Shown one piece after another: positions 36,395 through 45,585 of a stretch of 64,000 nt of DNA (positions are counted from its first letter, which is position 1; the number at the start of each line of letters is the position of its first letter). Under the pieces are notes generated by a model. The model did not search any database. It saw only the letters and a list, made by a program, of their open reading frames with translations, and was not told where the DNA came from. The stretch spans positions 62,001-126,000 of the forward strand of contig JAWKUA010000016.1 in NCBI GenBank assembly GCA_041398785.1, in the 5' to 3' direction. The stretch comes from Planctomycetaceae bacterium (GTDB lineage: Bacteria; Planctomycetota; Planctomycetia; Planctomycetales; Planctomycetaceae). The position numbers and the translations under genes are program-made.

Positions 36395-37888
36395 ATGAGT
36401 GCCGCAGAACAAAGCGCTGAAGCCGCCAGTGGTGGTCAGGAAACGACAATGTCGTTGCTGGACCAGATTACGTCCGTCATGCCCCGGGCTGTGGAGAAAG
36501 ACGAAGCGTCTGACATGGTGCGCAACGTCATCGACGTTGCCATGCAGGGAGCACTGACGTGGGACAAAAGCGTCACCAAAACGATCCGCAAGGCGATCGG
36601 TCAGCTTGACGAAAAGCTGTCCAAACAACTGGCCGCCATTCTTCACGATCCGCAACTGCAAAAGCTGGAAGGTTCCTGGCGCGGTCTGCATCACCTGGTG
36701 ATGAATACGGAAACCAGCAAGACCCTGAAGCTGCGGATGCTGAATATCAGCAAGCGGGAACTCTTCAAAGACCTTGACAAAGCTGTCGAGTTCGACCAGA
36801 GCTTCCTGTTCAAGAAGATCTACGAAGATGAATTCGGCATGCCCGGCGGAGAACCGTATGGTGCTCTGGTCGGGGATTACGAATTCACCAATCATCCGGA
36901 AGACATTGACCTGCTCGAAAAGGTCTCCAACGTCTGCGCGGGCGCGCATTGTCCGTTTATTTCCGCCGCGTCACCGGAGCTGTTCGGCTTTGAGGACTGG
37001 ACGGATCTGACGAAGCCGAGGGACATCGAAAAGATCTTCATGGGGAAGAAGTACACGAAATGGAACTCGTTTCGTGACTCGGAAGATTCCCGCTACGTCA
37101 CGCTGGCGATGCCGCGAGTTCTGGCACGTCTGCCGTACGGGGCGAACACCAAGCCGATCGATGAATTCGACTTCGAAGAATTCGAACTGGACGCATCCGG
37201 TGAGGCCAAGCCGGCCAGCCATCACGACTACTGCTGGATGAACGCCGCCTATGTGATGGCCACAAACATGACGGCAGCCTCCGCCACCACGGGCTGGTGT
37301 ACGGCCATTCGAGGGGTTGAAAATGGCGGTAAGGTTGAAGGTCTGCCCGTCCACAATTTCATGAGTGACGACGGTGACCTGGACAGCAAGTGTCCCACCG
37401 AAGTCGGAATCACGGATCGCCGTGAAGCGGAACTCAGCAAGGAAGGCTTCCTGTCACTGTGTCACTTCAAGAACACGGACTACTCCGTCTTCTTCGGCGC
37501 ACAAACGTGCCAGCGACCGAAGGTTTACGACACGGAAGAAGCCACGGCCAACGCCGCCATTTCGGCTCGTCTGCCATATATCATGGCTTCCTCGCGAATT
37601 GCGCATTACCTGAAGTGCATCGCTCGGGACAAGATTGGTTCCTTCATGGAACGCAAGGACATGGAAGACTTCCTGAAGCGCTGGATCGCAAACTACGTGC
37701 TTGCCGATTCGTCTCCGTCCCCGGAAATGAAAGCCAAGTACCCGCTTGCGGAAGCAGACATCCGTGTAGAAGAAATCCCGGGCGCTCCCGGTTCTTACAA
37801 CGCGGTGGCACTGCTGCGACCGTGGCTGCAGCTGGAAGAACTGACAACATCACTGCGAATGGTGGCAAAGCTGCCCCAGAAGGCGTGA
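36395..37888 (+). CDS. tssC: T6SS contractile sheath large subunit TssC (ImpC)
   Basis: A 497-residue TssC/VipB protein. Conserved parts include LDEKLSKQLAAILHDPQLQKLEGSWRGLHHLV, KRELFKDLDKAVEFDQSFLFKKIYEDEFGMPGG, DYEFTNHPEDIDLLEKVSNV, FRDSEDSRYVTLAMPRVL and the C-terminal RWIANYVL and YNAVALLRPWLQLEEL. It forms the sheath with TssB. An intrinsic terminator follows immediately, separating it from its paralogue tssC2. Confidence 0.95.
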   Translation: MSAAEQSAEAASGGQETTMSLLDQITSVMPRAVEKDEASDMVRNVIDVAMQGALTWDKSVTKTIRKAIGQLDEKLSKQLAAILHDPQLQKLEGSWRGLHHLVMNTETSKTLKLRMLNISKRELFKDLDKAVEFDQSFLFKKIYEDEFGMPGGEPYGALVGDYEFTNHPEDIDLLEKVSNVCAGAHCPFISAASPELFGFEDWTDLTKPRDIEKIFMGKKYTKWNSFRDSEDSRYVTLAMPRVLARLPYGANTKPIDEFDFEEFELDASGEAKPASHHDYCWMNAAYVMATNMTAASATTGWCTAIRGVENGGKVEGLPVHNFMSDDGDLDSKCPTEVGITDRREAELSKEGFLSLCHFKNTDYSVFFGAQTCQRPKVYDTEEATANAAISARLPYIMASSRIAHYLKCIARDKIGSFMERKDMEDFLKRWIANYVLADSSPSPEMKAKYPLAEADIRVEEIPGAPGSYNAVALLRPWLQLEELTTSLRMVAKLPQKA

Positions 37889-37903
37889 TGAGCTGAATCG
37901 CAC

Positions 37904-37941
37904 GAGTCCTGCCGGCAGTCGGCGGCAGGACTCCTTTTTTT
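37904..37941 (+). terminator. Intrinsic terminator inside the T6SS operon, between tssC and tssC2
   Basis: GAGTCCTGCCG (37904-37914) pairs perfectly with CGGCAGGACTC (37923-37933), with an eight-base loop, followed by seven T (37935-37941). It is a textbook rho-independent terminator just 15 bases after the tssC stop and should make tssB-tssC more abundant than the genes that follow. Confidence 0.88.
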
Positions 37942-37977
37942 GCGCGTCGCATCCGAACCAAACCCGGGACTTCGCTG

Positions 37978-39546
37978 GTGTCTGAGCAATCTGCACAAGA
38001 GACTCGCGAACAGGTTCTGCTTGCCGACGAACCGTCGACACCTGCCGCATCACCAAGCCTGCTCGATCGCATGACGCAGGCCGAGGCCGCCAGATCATCG
38101 AGTGCGCGTGCGGAAGTCGTTGCCGATTTTCTGAACGCCGGCAGCGCCGCCGAAGGCTGCCGTCTGTGGCTGGGATACCTTCCCGACACCGAACTGCGAA
38201 AGAACACCGCTCGTCGGCAGCTTGCCAAAGACATCTCCCGAATTGATGCGATGCTGTCGCGGCAGGTCAACGCGATCCTGCACCACCCGCAATTTCAGGC
38301 ACTGGAGGCCGCATGGCGCGGCCTTGAGCTGCTGACCCGCACCGCTCAAAAGCTGACCCTGGAAAACGAACGGGAAGGCGAACACTGCCAGATTCAGCTT
38401 CGTGTCCTGAATGTCTCAAAGAAGGAACTACAAAAGGACTTTGAAGACGCTGTCGACTTTGACCAGAACATGCTGTTCCGGAAGGTGTACGAAGAAGAAT
38501 TCGGAATCGCGGGCGGCAACCCCTATGGCGCGCTGGTTGCCAATTATGAGTTCACAAACCATCCCGATGACATCGACCTGCTGGCACAGCTCAGCGGCGT
38601 GGGTGCCGCCGCATTCGCGCCGGTGATTGCCGCCGCCGATCCGTCTTTGCTTGGACTGGACAGTTTCCAGACGCTGGAACAGCCGGTCGATCTGGAAAAG
38701 ATCTTCCAGCAGCCGAAACACCGCAAATGGCGGTCACTTCGCGAACGGCCGGATTCTCAGTTTCTGGGACTGACGCTGCCCCGGATTCTGATGCGCACGC
38801 CATACGAAGATACCGGCGCTAAGCACCACGGGTTTCGGTTTCGCGAAGAGGTGGAAGGCAGCGACAACAGCCACTATCTGTGGGGCTCTTCGGCCTGGGC
38901 GATGGCCACGGTCATCATGCGGGCGTTCGCGTCATCGGGCTGGTTTGCGGACCTGCGCGGTGTGGAACGGGGAGTCGAAGGCGGCGGGCTGGTGACCGAA
39001 CTACCCGTCCATTCGTTCGGCACGGATCCGTTTGGAGTCGCATTGAAGTCATCGGCGGAGGTTGCTGTTTCCGATCAGCAGGACGCCGAACTCACGCAGC
39101 AGGGATTCATCCCGCTGTCTCACTGCAAGGGAACACCCTATTCCGTATTCTATTCGAATCAGTCGGTTCACCAGCCGAAGGAATACGACGACGCGGCAGC
39201 GACGGCCAACGCCCGCATTTCGTCGATGCTGCAGTACGTGCTGTGCTGTTCCCGAATTGCTCACTATCTGAAACTGCGGGCTCGCAACAAGATCGGCTCT
39301 GCAATGAGTCCCCGCGAAATCGAAGACGATCTGGGAACGTGGCTGGTGGAATATGTGACGCCGGATGAGAAAGCTCCGCCTTCCATGAAAGCCCGGTTTC
39401 CGCTTCGGGAAGCGGAAGTCAAAGTGGCCGAAGTCCCCGGCGAACCGGGCAAGTATATGCTGACAATTCGGCTGCTGCCGCATTACCAACTGGACCAGTT
39501 GTCATCCAGTATGACCCTTGTTGCTCGCCGCGTGGACGGCCTGTAA
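37978..39546 (+). CDS. T6SS TssC paralogue (ImpD-like)
   Basis: A 522-residue second TssC-family protein starting at GTG 37978. It shares with TssC ISRQVNAILHHPQF-type and WRGLELL segments, KKELQKDFEDAVDFDQNMLFRKVYEEEFGIAGG, YEFTNHPDDIDLLAQL and LRHY-like C-terminal motifs. It differs in a longer N-terminus (DEPSTPAASPSLLDRMTQAEA) and in SRIDAMLSRQ. Position after ImpC and before ImpE matches ImpD of imp-type clusters. It may form mixed sheaths, a distal or baseplate-proximal sheath ring, or an accessory. It lies downstream of an intrinsic terminator, so it is probably less expressed than tssC. Confidence 0.92.
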   Translation: MSEQSAQETREQVLLADEPSTPAASPSLLDRMTQAEAARSSSARAEVVADFLNAGSAAEGCRLWLGYLPDTELRKNTARRQLAKDISRIDAMLSRQVNAILHHPQFQALEAAWRGLELLTRTAQKLTLENEREGEHCQIQLRVLNVSKKELQKDFEDAVDFDQNMLFRKVYEEEFGIAGGNPYGALVANYEFTNHPDDIDLLAQLSGVGAAAFAPVIAAADPSLLGLDSFQTLEQPVDLEKIFQQPKHRKWRSLRERPDSQFLGLTLPRILMRTPYEDTGAKHHGFRFREEVEGSDNSHYLWGSSAWAMATVIMRAFASSGWFADLRGVERGVEGGGLVTELPVHSFGTDPFGVALKSSAEVAVSDQQDAELTQQGFIPLSHCKGTPYSVFYSNQSVHQPKEYDDAAATANARISSMLQYVLCCSRIAHYLKLRARNKIGSAMSPREIEDDLGTWLVEYVTPDEKAPPSMKARFPLREAEVKVAEVPGEPGKYMLTIRLLPHYQLDQLSSSMTLVARRVDGL

Positions 39547-39566
39547 CGCACCTGAAAGGAACCCTC

Positions 39567-40376
39567 GTGACGCACCCTGTCGAATTGTTTCAGAGCGGAA
39601 AGCTGTCGGAGGCTGTCACGGCGGCCACTGAGGCTGTCAGGAAGAAGCCGACCGATCTGCACGCGCGCAGCACGCTTTGTGAAGTCCTTTGTTTTGCGGG
39701 AGATCTGGAGCGGGCCGACAAGCAACTGGATGCCGTCGCCACGATCGATCCGGAAGCCATGGTGGGCGCATCGATGCTGCGGCACCTGATTCGCTCGGAG
39801 ATTTCCCGACGGGAAGTCTTTTCGGAAGGTCGCGTCCCGGAACTTGTTGAGAAGCCGTCCGAAGCGCTGCAGAAAAGAATGCAGGCGCTGCTGCTGATTC
39901 GCGAAGGAGACGCGGGAAAGGCATCGGCGCTGCTGGCGGAAGCCGAGGAACTGGAAGTACCCGTCTGCGGCAAACTGAACGGATCGGACTTCGAAGGCAT
40001 CCGTGACATGGATGATCTGCTGGGACCGGTGCTTGAGGTGTTTACCGCAACCGGCAACTACTATTGGATTCCGTTCTCGCAGATCCATTCGCTGGAACTC
40101 GACAAGGTCACAAACCTCACCGATATGCTGTGGCGCGGGGCGACGATTGAAGCCACCGGCGATATTTCCGGCCGCATTCATATTCCCGCGATCTACTTTG
40201 GCTCCGAAAAGCACGAAGATGAACGAGTCCGGATCGGCCGTTCGACGGAATGGCTGCAGTCGTCCGACGATGCTCCTGTGCGCGGCGCCGGCCAGAAGGA
40301 GTTTCTTGTCGGAGACGACGCCGTCGCCGTGATGGAAATCCGGTCGCTGCTGCTGGGATCACAGTCCAATGGCTAA
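39567..40376 (+). CDS. tagJ: T6SS accessory protein TagJ (ImpE)
   Basis: A 269-residue ImpE/TagJ protein. An N-terminal TPR-like part (VELFQSGKLSEAVTAATEAVRKKPTDLHARSTLCEVLCFAGD) is followed by the family-specific C-terminal domain (DLLGPVLEVFTATGNYYWIPF and LTDMLWRGATIEA). In other systems TagJ binds TssB and the ClpV ATPase and assists sheath recycling. The GTG start at 39567 follows AAAGGA. Its end overlaps tssE by eight bases. No clpV gene is present in the window. Confidence 0.92.
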   Translation: MTHPVELFQSGKLSEAVTAATEAVRKKPTDLHARSTLCEVLCFAGDLERADKQLDAVATIDPEAMVGASMLRHLIRSEISRREVFSEGRVPELVEKPSEALQKRMQALLLIREGDAGKASALLAEAEELEVPVCGKLNGSDFEGIRDMDDLLGPVLEVFTATGNYYWIPFSQIHSLELDKVTNLTDMLWRGATIEATGDISGRIHIPAIYFGSEKHEDERVRIGRSTEWLQSSDDAPVRGAGQKEFLVGDDAVAVMEIRSLLLGSQSNG

Positions 40377-40851
40377 ATCGTCTGTCCGGAATCTGCCGCG
40401 ACTGTCGATCCTGGATCGTCTGATTGACGACGATCCGGGATCACAGAAGGATCCGCCGATGGAGGAAGCGCAGCTGATGCGCAGAATCCAACTGGCGGTC
40501 AGGCGCGACCTGGAAGATCTGCTGAACACGCGGTACCGCTGCACAACCTGGCCGCCGGAACTGGAGGAACTGGATAATTCCCTGATCAACTACGGAATCC
40601 CGGACTTCACGGCGGCAAGTCTGAACGCCGCTGAAGAAGACGGGATCCTGCTGAAATCGATCCGCGCCGCCATCACTTTGTTCGAACCCCGTCTGACGGA
40701 GGTCCGCCTCGAGAAGATCAAGAACAAGGAGTATCTCGATCGCACTTTTCGTTTCCGGATCGACGCCGTGCTGGTCATCGCTTCGATCCGGCAGGAAGTC
40801 CGGTTTGACTCGTCGCTGGAGTCTGCCACCGGGCAGTTCGAGGTGGAGTAA
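40369..40851 (+). CDS. tssE: T6SS baseplate protein TssE (ImpF, gp25-like)
   Basis: A 160-residue gp25-like wedge component of the T6SS baseplate. It contains LSILDRLIDDDP near the start, AVRRDLEDLLNTRYRCTTWPPELEELDNSLINYGIPDFT, then RAAITLFEPRLTEVRLEKI and a final strand pair ending FDSSLESATGQFEVE. The EPR segment (FEPRL) is the gp25 core motif. It overlaps tagJ and is six bases from tssF, showing co-translation. Confidence 0.93.
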   Translation: MAKSSVRNLPRLSILDRLIDDDPGSQKDPPMEEAQLMRRIQLAVRRDLEDLLNTRYRCTTWPPELEELDNSLINYGIPDFTAASLNAAEEDGILLKSIRAAITLFEPRLTEVRLEKIKNKEYLDRTFRFRIDAVLVIASIRQEVRFDSSLESATGQFEVE

Positions 40852-40857
40852 CGGCCG

Positions 40858-42705
40858 ATGAGCGAACCGCTGGATTTCTGGTATCAGCGCGAACTGGACT
40901 ATTTCCGGGAAAACGCGATCGAGTTCTCGCGGCGTTTTCCCAAGATCGCCGACCGGCTGGGGATGAGCGCGGCGGGGACCAGCGATCCGCATGTCGAACG
41001 CCTGATTCAGGCGTTTGCCTATCTGAACGCACGCACTCGACATAAGCTGGACGACAGTTTTCCGGAACTGGCCGACGCGATGCTGAGCGTCCTGTATCCC
41101 CACATGCTGGCGCCCGTTCCGTCAATGACGGTACTGCAGTTTGAATTAAATCCCGGTCAGAAAGACCAGACCGCAGGACACGTGATTCGCAGCGGAACGC
41201 CACTGGAATCGGAGCGAGTCGGCAGCTACACCTGCCAGTTTCGAACATGCTATCCGCTGAAGCTCTACCCGCTGGAAATGACGGCTGCGCGACTGCTGCC
41301 CCGGCCGTTTTCCGGTCCGGATTCCCCGGGTCGTTCGCGCGCGGAAGCGGCGTTCCGTCTGCAGTTGAACACGTTTGATCCAAAGAAGTCGCTGGGCGAA
41401 TATGAACTGAACGAACTGCAGTTCTATGTTCACATCGCCAATTTCGAAAAAGCGGCAGACCTGTTCGAACTGTTGTTCACGAAGTCTCTGGAAATCGTCG
41501 TGACCGGTACGGACGAGACCAGGGCCGCGGCTGTCCTGCCGGCTTCGTGCCTGCAGCCTGTGGGTTTTGCCGACGAAGATGCTCTGCTGCCATGGAAAGC
41601 ACAGTCGTTTCCCGGATATCGGCTGCTGACGGAATACTTCGTTCTGCCGCAAAAATACCTGTTCTTCAGAATCACCGGGTTGACGCCGGCCGTCCTGCAG
41701 AAGCTGGACAACCAACTGGAGATCACCGTTCTGCTCCGCGAAGGCTCGGCCGATCTGGAAAAACTCGTCTCCAGAGATTCGATCCGGATGGGCTGTACGC
41801 CGATCGTCAATCTGTTCCACCGGACGGCCGATTCAATTCCCCTTTCGTATCGGACCGCGGAATACCGCATCGTGCCTGACGCGCGAGCTGAAGATTCCAT
41901 GGAGATCTATTCGGTCGAAGATGTCGAGGTGGAAGATCAGAATGGAGACCTGCGGCCGTATCGTCAGTTCTATTCTGTCAGTCACTCCGCTTCGACCGGT
42001 GACACCGGATTCTGGCATGCCACGCGCCGTCCCGGCCCTCTGGCAGGCGACGTATTGAGCCCCGATGAGGGCACTGAGATGTATCTGTCGCTGGTTGATA
42101 GTGAGTTCTCGCCGCGTCGCCCGGGGACCGGTTCGCTTCATGCAAGACTGATCTGCTTCAATCGGTCGCTGCCGGATCAGCTCCGAACGCGGAACGCTTC
42201 TCAGTTGAGGTTTGACATTATCGGCGGACGCGGACCGGTTTCCTCAATCGCCTGCCTGGTGCCGCCGACGCAGACGATTCGCCGACACATGGGACGGCGC
42301 AACCTGTGGCCGCTGATTTCGCAGTTGTCGCTGAATCATCTGTCGCTGACCTCTTCGGAAGAGGCGCTGACCGCACTGCAGGAGATGCTGACACTAAGTG
42401 ACGTTCGTGAGTCACCGCAGTCTCAAAGTCTGATTGACGGCATTGTCAAAATGACGTGCAGCCCGACGGTGCAGCGCGTGGGCGGAGCGTTTGCGCGGGG
42501 AGTTGAAGTTCACCTGGTGATGGACGATGAACGTTACTCCGGTGACAGTGCGTATCTGTTTGCCAGCGTTCTGGACCGGTTCTTTGCGATGTACACGACC
42601 ATCAACTCCTTCACGCGGCTGACCGCAACGACCCGCGACAACGAATCACGCGAAGCGGAAACCTGGAAATGGACGGCTCGAGCGGGCGAAAAGCCCCTGA
42701 TTTGA
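40858..42705 (+). CDS. tssF: T6SS baseplate protein TssF (ImpG)
   Basis: A 615-residue TssF protein, gp6-like wedge part. The start FWYQRELDYFRENAIEFSRRFPKIADRLGM and DPHVERLIQAFAYLNARTRHKLDDSFPELADAMLSVLYPHMLAPVPSM are signatures of the family. The PVxxx LFHRTADSIPLS segment and RGVEVHLVMDDERYSGDSAYLFASVLDRFFAMY near the end also fit. The gene end overlaps tssG by 37 bases, as is common for the TssF-TssG pair, which associate 1:2 in the wedge. Confidence 0.95.
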   Translation: MSEPLDFWYQRELDYFRENAIEFSRRFPKIADRLGMSAAGTSDPHVERLIQAFAYLNARTRHKLDDSFPELADAMLSVLYPHMLAPVPSMTVLQFELNPGQKDQTAGHVIRSGTPLESERVGSYTCQFRTCYPLKLYPLEMTAARLLPRPFSGPDSPGRSRAEAAFRLQLNTFDPKKSLGEYELNELQFYVHIANFEKAADLFELLFTKSLEIVVTGTDETRAAAVLPASCLQPVGFADEDALLPWKAQSFPGYRLLTEYFVLPQKYLFFRITGLTPAVLQKLDNQLEITVLLREGSADLEKLVSRDSIRMGCTPIVNLFHRTADSIPLSYRTAEYRIVPDARAEDSMEIYSVEDVEVEDQNGDLRPYRQFYSVSHSASTGDTGFWHATRRPGPLAGDVLSPDEGTEMYLSLVDSEFSPRRPGTGSLHARLICFNRSLPDQLRTRNASQLRFDIIGGRGPVSSIACLVPPTQTIRRHMGRRNLWPLISQLSLNHLSLTSSEEALTALQEMLTLSDVRESPQSQSLIDGIVKMTCSPTVQRVGGAFARGVEVHLVMDDERYSGDSAYLFASVLDRFFAMYTTINSFTRLTATTRDNESREAETWKWTARAGEKPLI

Positions 42706-43757
42706 TTGACGAACTGTTCAGTCACCCGCACCAGTTCGGATTCTTCCAGGCCGTGCGGCTGCTGGAACGCGCGGCGGTGGAATCTGCGGGCGCCCGTCCT
42801 CCGGCTCGCATCGGCGGTGACGGACCGGTCTCTGACGAAATCATACGGTTTCGCGCAATTCCGTCGTTGTCTTTTCCACCGGGAGAAATCTCTTCCCTGA
42901 AACAGATCGAACCGGACCACCGTTTTCGTCGCGGCGAATTGATGGTCGCGTTCATGGGCCTGACGGGGCCCTCCGGCGTTCTGCCGCAGCACTATACATC
43001 GCTGTTAATCGAACGCTGCCACGTTCGCCACAAGGACCATACGCTGCGAGAGTTCTTTGACCTGTTCAACCACAGGGCAATCTCACTCTACTATCGGGCA
43101 TGGGAAAAGTACCGGTTTCCGATTCTCTACGAGCGGCAGGAAACGGAAGGCACCGTCGATGAGGATCTGTTTACATCCTGCCTGCTGAGCCTGACCGGGC
43201 TGGGAATCCGAGCCGTGCAGGATCGAATGCGTGTCCACGACCACGTGACGCTGCTGTTCGGCGGACTGTTCGCAAACCAGACTCGGTCCGCCAAGTCGCT
43301 GGAACAGATCATTCTCAGCTACTTTTCCATCCCGGCGGAAGTCATTCAGTTTTTCGGACAGTGGTTGTACCTGCCCGTGGAAGCTCAGACAAAAATGCCG
43401 TCGGCCAATGATCGCCTGGGCCGTAATCTGGCGCTGGGACAGAATGCTGTTGCCGGATCGCGCGTGTGGGACGTACAAAGTCGCGTGCGGATTCGTCTTG
43501 GGCCGCTGCCGTGGGCCACGTTCATTCAGTTGATGCCTGACGGTAAGTTCCTGCCTGGAATTGCGGCGCTGATTCGTTTCTACGTCGGCCCGACACTGGA
43601 TTTTGATGTGCAACTGGTGCTTCGGGCATCCGATGTGCCGGCCTGCCAGCTTGGCGGTGAAGGTTCACAGGCACCGCGTCTGGGCTGGACAACCTGGATG
43701 GGAAGCAAACGCCGGACGCAGGACGCGGACGATGCGGTGTTCGCATTTACGCAATAG
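42669..43757 (+). CDS. tssG: T6SS baseplate protein TssG (ImpH)
   Basis: A 362-residue TssG with the usual start LIDELFSHPHQFGFFQAVRLLERA and FMGLTGPSGVLPQHYTSLLIER, plus LREFFDLFNHRAISLYYRAWEKYRFPI and QSRVRIRLGPLPWATFIQLMP. It forms the baseplate wedge with TssF and TssE. It is the last gene of this cluster; the next gene is on the opposite strand. TssH, Hcp, VgrG and the TssJKLM envelope complex are not in the window. Confidence 0.95.
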   Translation: MDGSSGRKAPDLIDELFSHPHQFGFFQAVRLLERAAVESAGARPPARIGGDGPVSDEIIRFRAIPSLSFPPGEISSLKQIEPDHRFRRGELMVAFMGLTGPSGVLPQHYTSLLIERCHVRHKDHTLREFFDLFNHRAISLYYRAWEKYRFPILYERQETEGTVDEDLFTSCLLSLTGLGIRAVQDRMRVHDHVTLLFGGLFANQTRSAKSLEQIILSYFSIPAEVIQFFGQWLYLPVEAQTKMPSANDRLGRNLALGQNAVAGSRVWDVQSRVRIRLGPLPWATFIQLMPDGKFLPGIAALIRFYVGPTLDFDVQLVLRASDVPACQLGGEGSQAPRLGWTTWMGSKRRTQDADDAVFAFTQ

Positions 43758-43804
43758 CGGGTCGTCGACGCTTCGGCGATCAGCGAGTCGCCGCCCGGTA
43801 GAGT

Positions 43805-44674
43805 TCAACCCGTGACCCAATGCCGCATCGATTTTTCAAGAGCCTCCTGGACCGGGCTCAGTGGCAGTCCTGCGGCGATTGCCTTGCTGCAGTCCAGCAC
43901 GCAGTTCGATCGCGGTGTCGTGGCGGCCTGGCGCATGAATTCGTCTTCCGAATCGAAAAATCGAAACTCCCGATCGCTCAGCCCGTGCTTTTGAATCAGG
44001 GCCACCACATCCTTCGTCGTGACGAACCCGGGATTCGTCAGATTGTAGGTGCCGTATTCCACGCCCTTCGTCCAGCAGGCCATGCACGCCGCAACGAATT
44101 CACCCAGATGGCTCAGACTGTTCGTCGCGTTCAGCAATCGATCGTATCGGATCATCTTGCTGATGTAATTGCGGGGTGAGTCGAGTTCGTCGAACGGAAT
44201 TCTCAGCCGCCAGATGTAACAGCGGCGGGCACCCTGCAGGACTTCTTCCCCCAGAGACTTGCACCCCGAATAGAAGCTGCAGTTGTTGTGGCGGAAGTCG
44301 AAATTCGGAGCGTCCTGCTCCGTAAACCCGTTTCCGTCCGGTCTGGTACCTGTGTAAATACATCCGGAGGAAACATGCCCCCAGGGAATATCGGCGTGTT
44401 CGCAGGCTTCACGGATGATCCCCGGAAGAACGGCGTTTCCGCTCAGGCACTCGGCTTTGTGAAGTTCGCACGCGTCAACGTTCGGCCGACCGGTGTAGCC
44501 AGCGGCGTTGATTAGAAACGAGACAGATTGACGGTTGAGGTACGCAATCAATTCCTCCGGATCGCCGTAGTTGATGTCACGCCGCGAAACGACGGCAAAT
44601 TCCTGACCGGACTGTTTCAGAAATCGCTGAAACGCGGTTCCGACAAAACCTGACCCACCGAGAATGACTATCAC
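43805..44674 (-). CDS. RmlD-like NAD(P)-dependent sugar-nucleotide reductase/epimerase
   Basis: A 289-residue extended SDR. The N-terminal VILGGSGFVGTAFQRFL is the NAD(P)-binding loop, NAAGYTGRPNVDACE follows the pattern of RmlD, and the catalytic tyrosine and lysine are in FYSGCKSLGEE. Similar enzymes reduce dTDP-4-keto-rhamnose or epimerise UDP-sugars during surface polysaccharide synthesis. The YxxxK site is intact, so it is probably active, but the substrate is not known. It is transcribed away from the NusG-like gene, with which it may belong to a glycan locus. Confidence 0.83.
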   Translation of the reverse strand: MIVILGGSGFVGTAFQRFLKQSGQEFAVVSRRDINYGDPEELIAYLNRQSVSFLINAAGYTGRPNVDACELHKAECLSGNAVLPGIIREACEHADIPWGHVSSGCIYTGTRPDGNGFTEQDAPNFDFRHNNCSFYSGCKSLGEEVLQGARRCYIWRLRIPFDELDSPRNYISKMIRYDRLLNATNSLSHLGEFVAACMACWTKGVEYGTYNLTNPGFVTTKDVVALIQKHGLSDREFRFFDSEDEFMRQAATTPRSNCVLDCSKAIAAGLPLSPVQEALEKSMRHWVTG

Positions 44675-44840
44675 CTGCTAACCTGTTCTTTATCCGAAGT
44701 GATTAAAGGAGCGATTTGCCTGATCCCGCTTTCGCTGTACAGTAGAATTCTGAACACCTGTGACTGGTGACATCGCGAATCGGACTGCTGCTGCCCCAAC
44801 TTCGTGGTTTCCCGTACTTCCAAGGAATTGTCAATTCACT

Positions 44841-45401
44841 ATGCCCATTCTTGGCCATGAACCCGATCTGTTTCCGGAAACCCTGCTTGAGGAGGGACTT
44901 CCGGCAGTCTCAGACGTCAGTTGGTACGCCATGTACACGCTGTCACGGCGTGAAAAAGACCTGATGAGACGTCTGAAAGCGCAGAATATCGCGTACTACG
45001 GTCCGATGGCACCGACTCGCAAACGATCACCCGCCGGACGTGTTCGTGTCAGTTACCTGCCACTGTTCACCGGGTACGTATTCGTCTGCGGCACTCCGGT
45101 GGATCGCTACAACGCCGTCGCGACTGGCTGCATTTCAAAATGTCTCGACGTGCTGGATCCCGACGAGTTGCGGGAGGATCTGAAGCAGATTCGGCTGCTC
45201 ATCGAGAAGGGCGGGGATGTACGCCCGGAACCCAAGCCGATGGTCGGCCGGCCGGCTCGTGTGATCTCCGGCCCGATGATGGGTGCCGAGGGAACGGTCA
45301 GCCAGGTTCTGTCACGGCACCGGCTGACGGTGCTGGTAACATTCATGCAGCAGGGCGCGTCGGTCACCGTTGATGAAGCCGACCTTGAATTTCTTGACTG
45401 A
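44841..45401 (+). CDS. NusG/RfaH/UpxY-like transcription antitermination factor
   Basis: The 186-residue protein has an N-terminal NGN domain (SWYAMYTLSRREKDLMRRLKAQNIAYYGPM, PLFTGYVFV) and a C-terminal KOW motif (GRPARVISGPMMGAEGTVSQVL). Its sequence is nearer to the specialised paralogues RfaH and UpxY than to housekeeping NusG, which is normally next to secE and rplK. Such factors load on RNA polymerase at the start of long polysaccharide or secretion operons. ATG 44841 starts a normal N-terminus; the open frame to 44760 is not conserved. No long operon follows on the same strand. Confidence 0.82.
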   Translation: MPILGHEPDLFPETLLEEGLPAVSDVSWYAMYTLSRREKDLMRRLKAQNIAYYGPMAPTRKRSPAGRVRVSYLPLFTGYVFVCGTPVDRYNAVATGCISKCLDVLDPDELREDLKQIRLLIEKGGDVRPEPKPMVGRPARVISGPMMGAEGTVSQVLSRHRLTVLVTFMQQGASVTVDEADLEFLD

Positions 45402-45585
45402 TCCGCTGCGGCGAAACCGGAAGCAAACACGATCGCCCGCCGTCCGCTCGGAAGACAACGTCGTACTTTCGCCACCTTCGATGAATGCTGCGGTGTCGCT
45501 CAATGACAGCATGAGCGGCATTCCGCCGAAGAACAGGCATTGTCGCACCGATGCTCGCGACCCCGCACGCCGCGAGTCGAATCGG

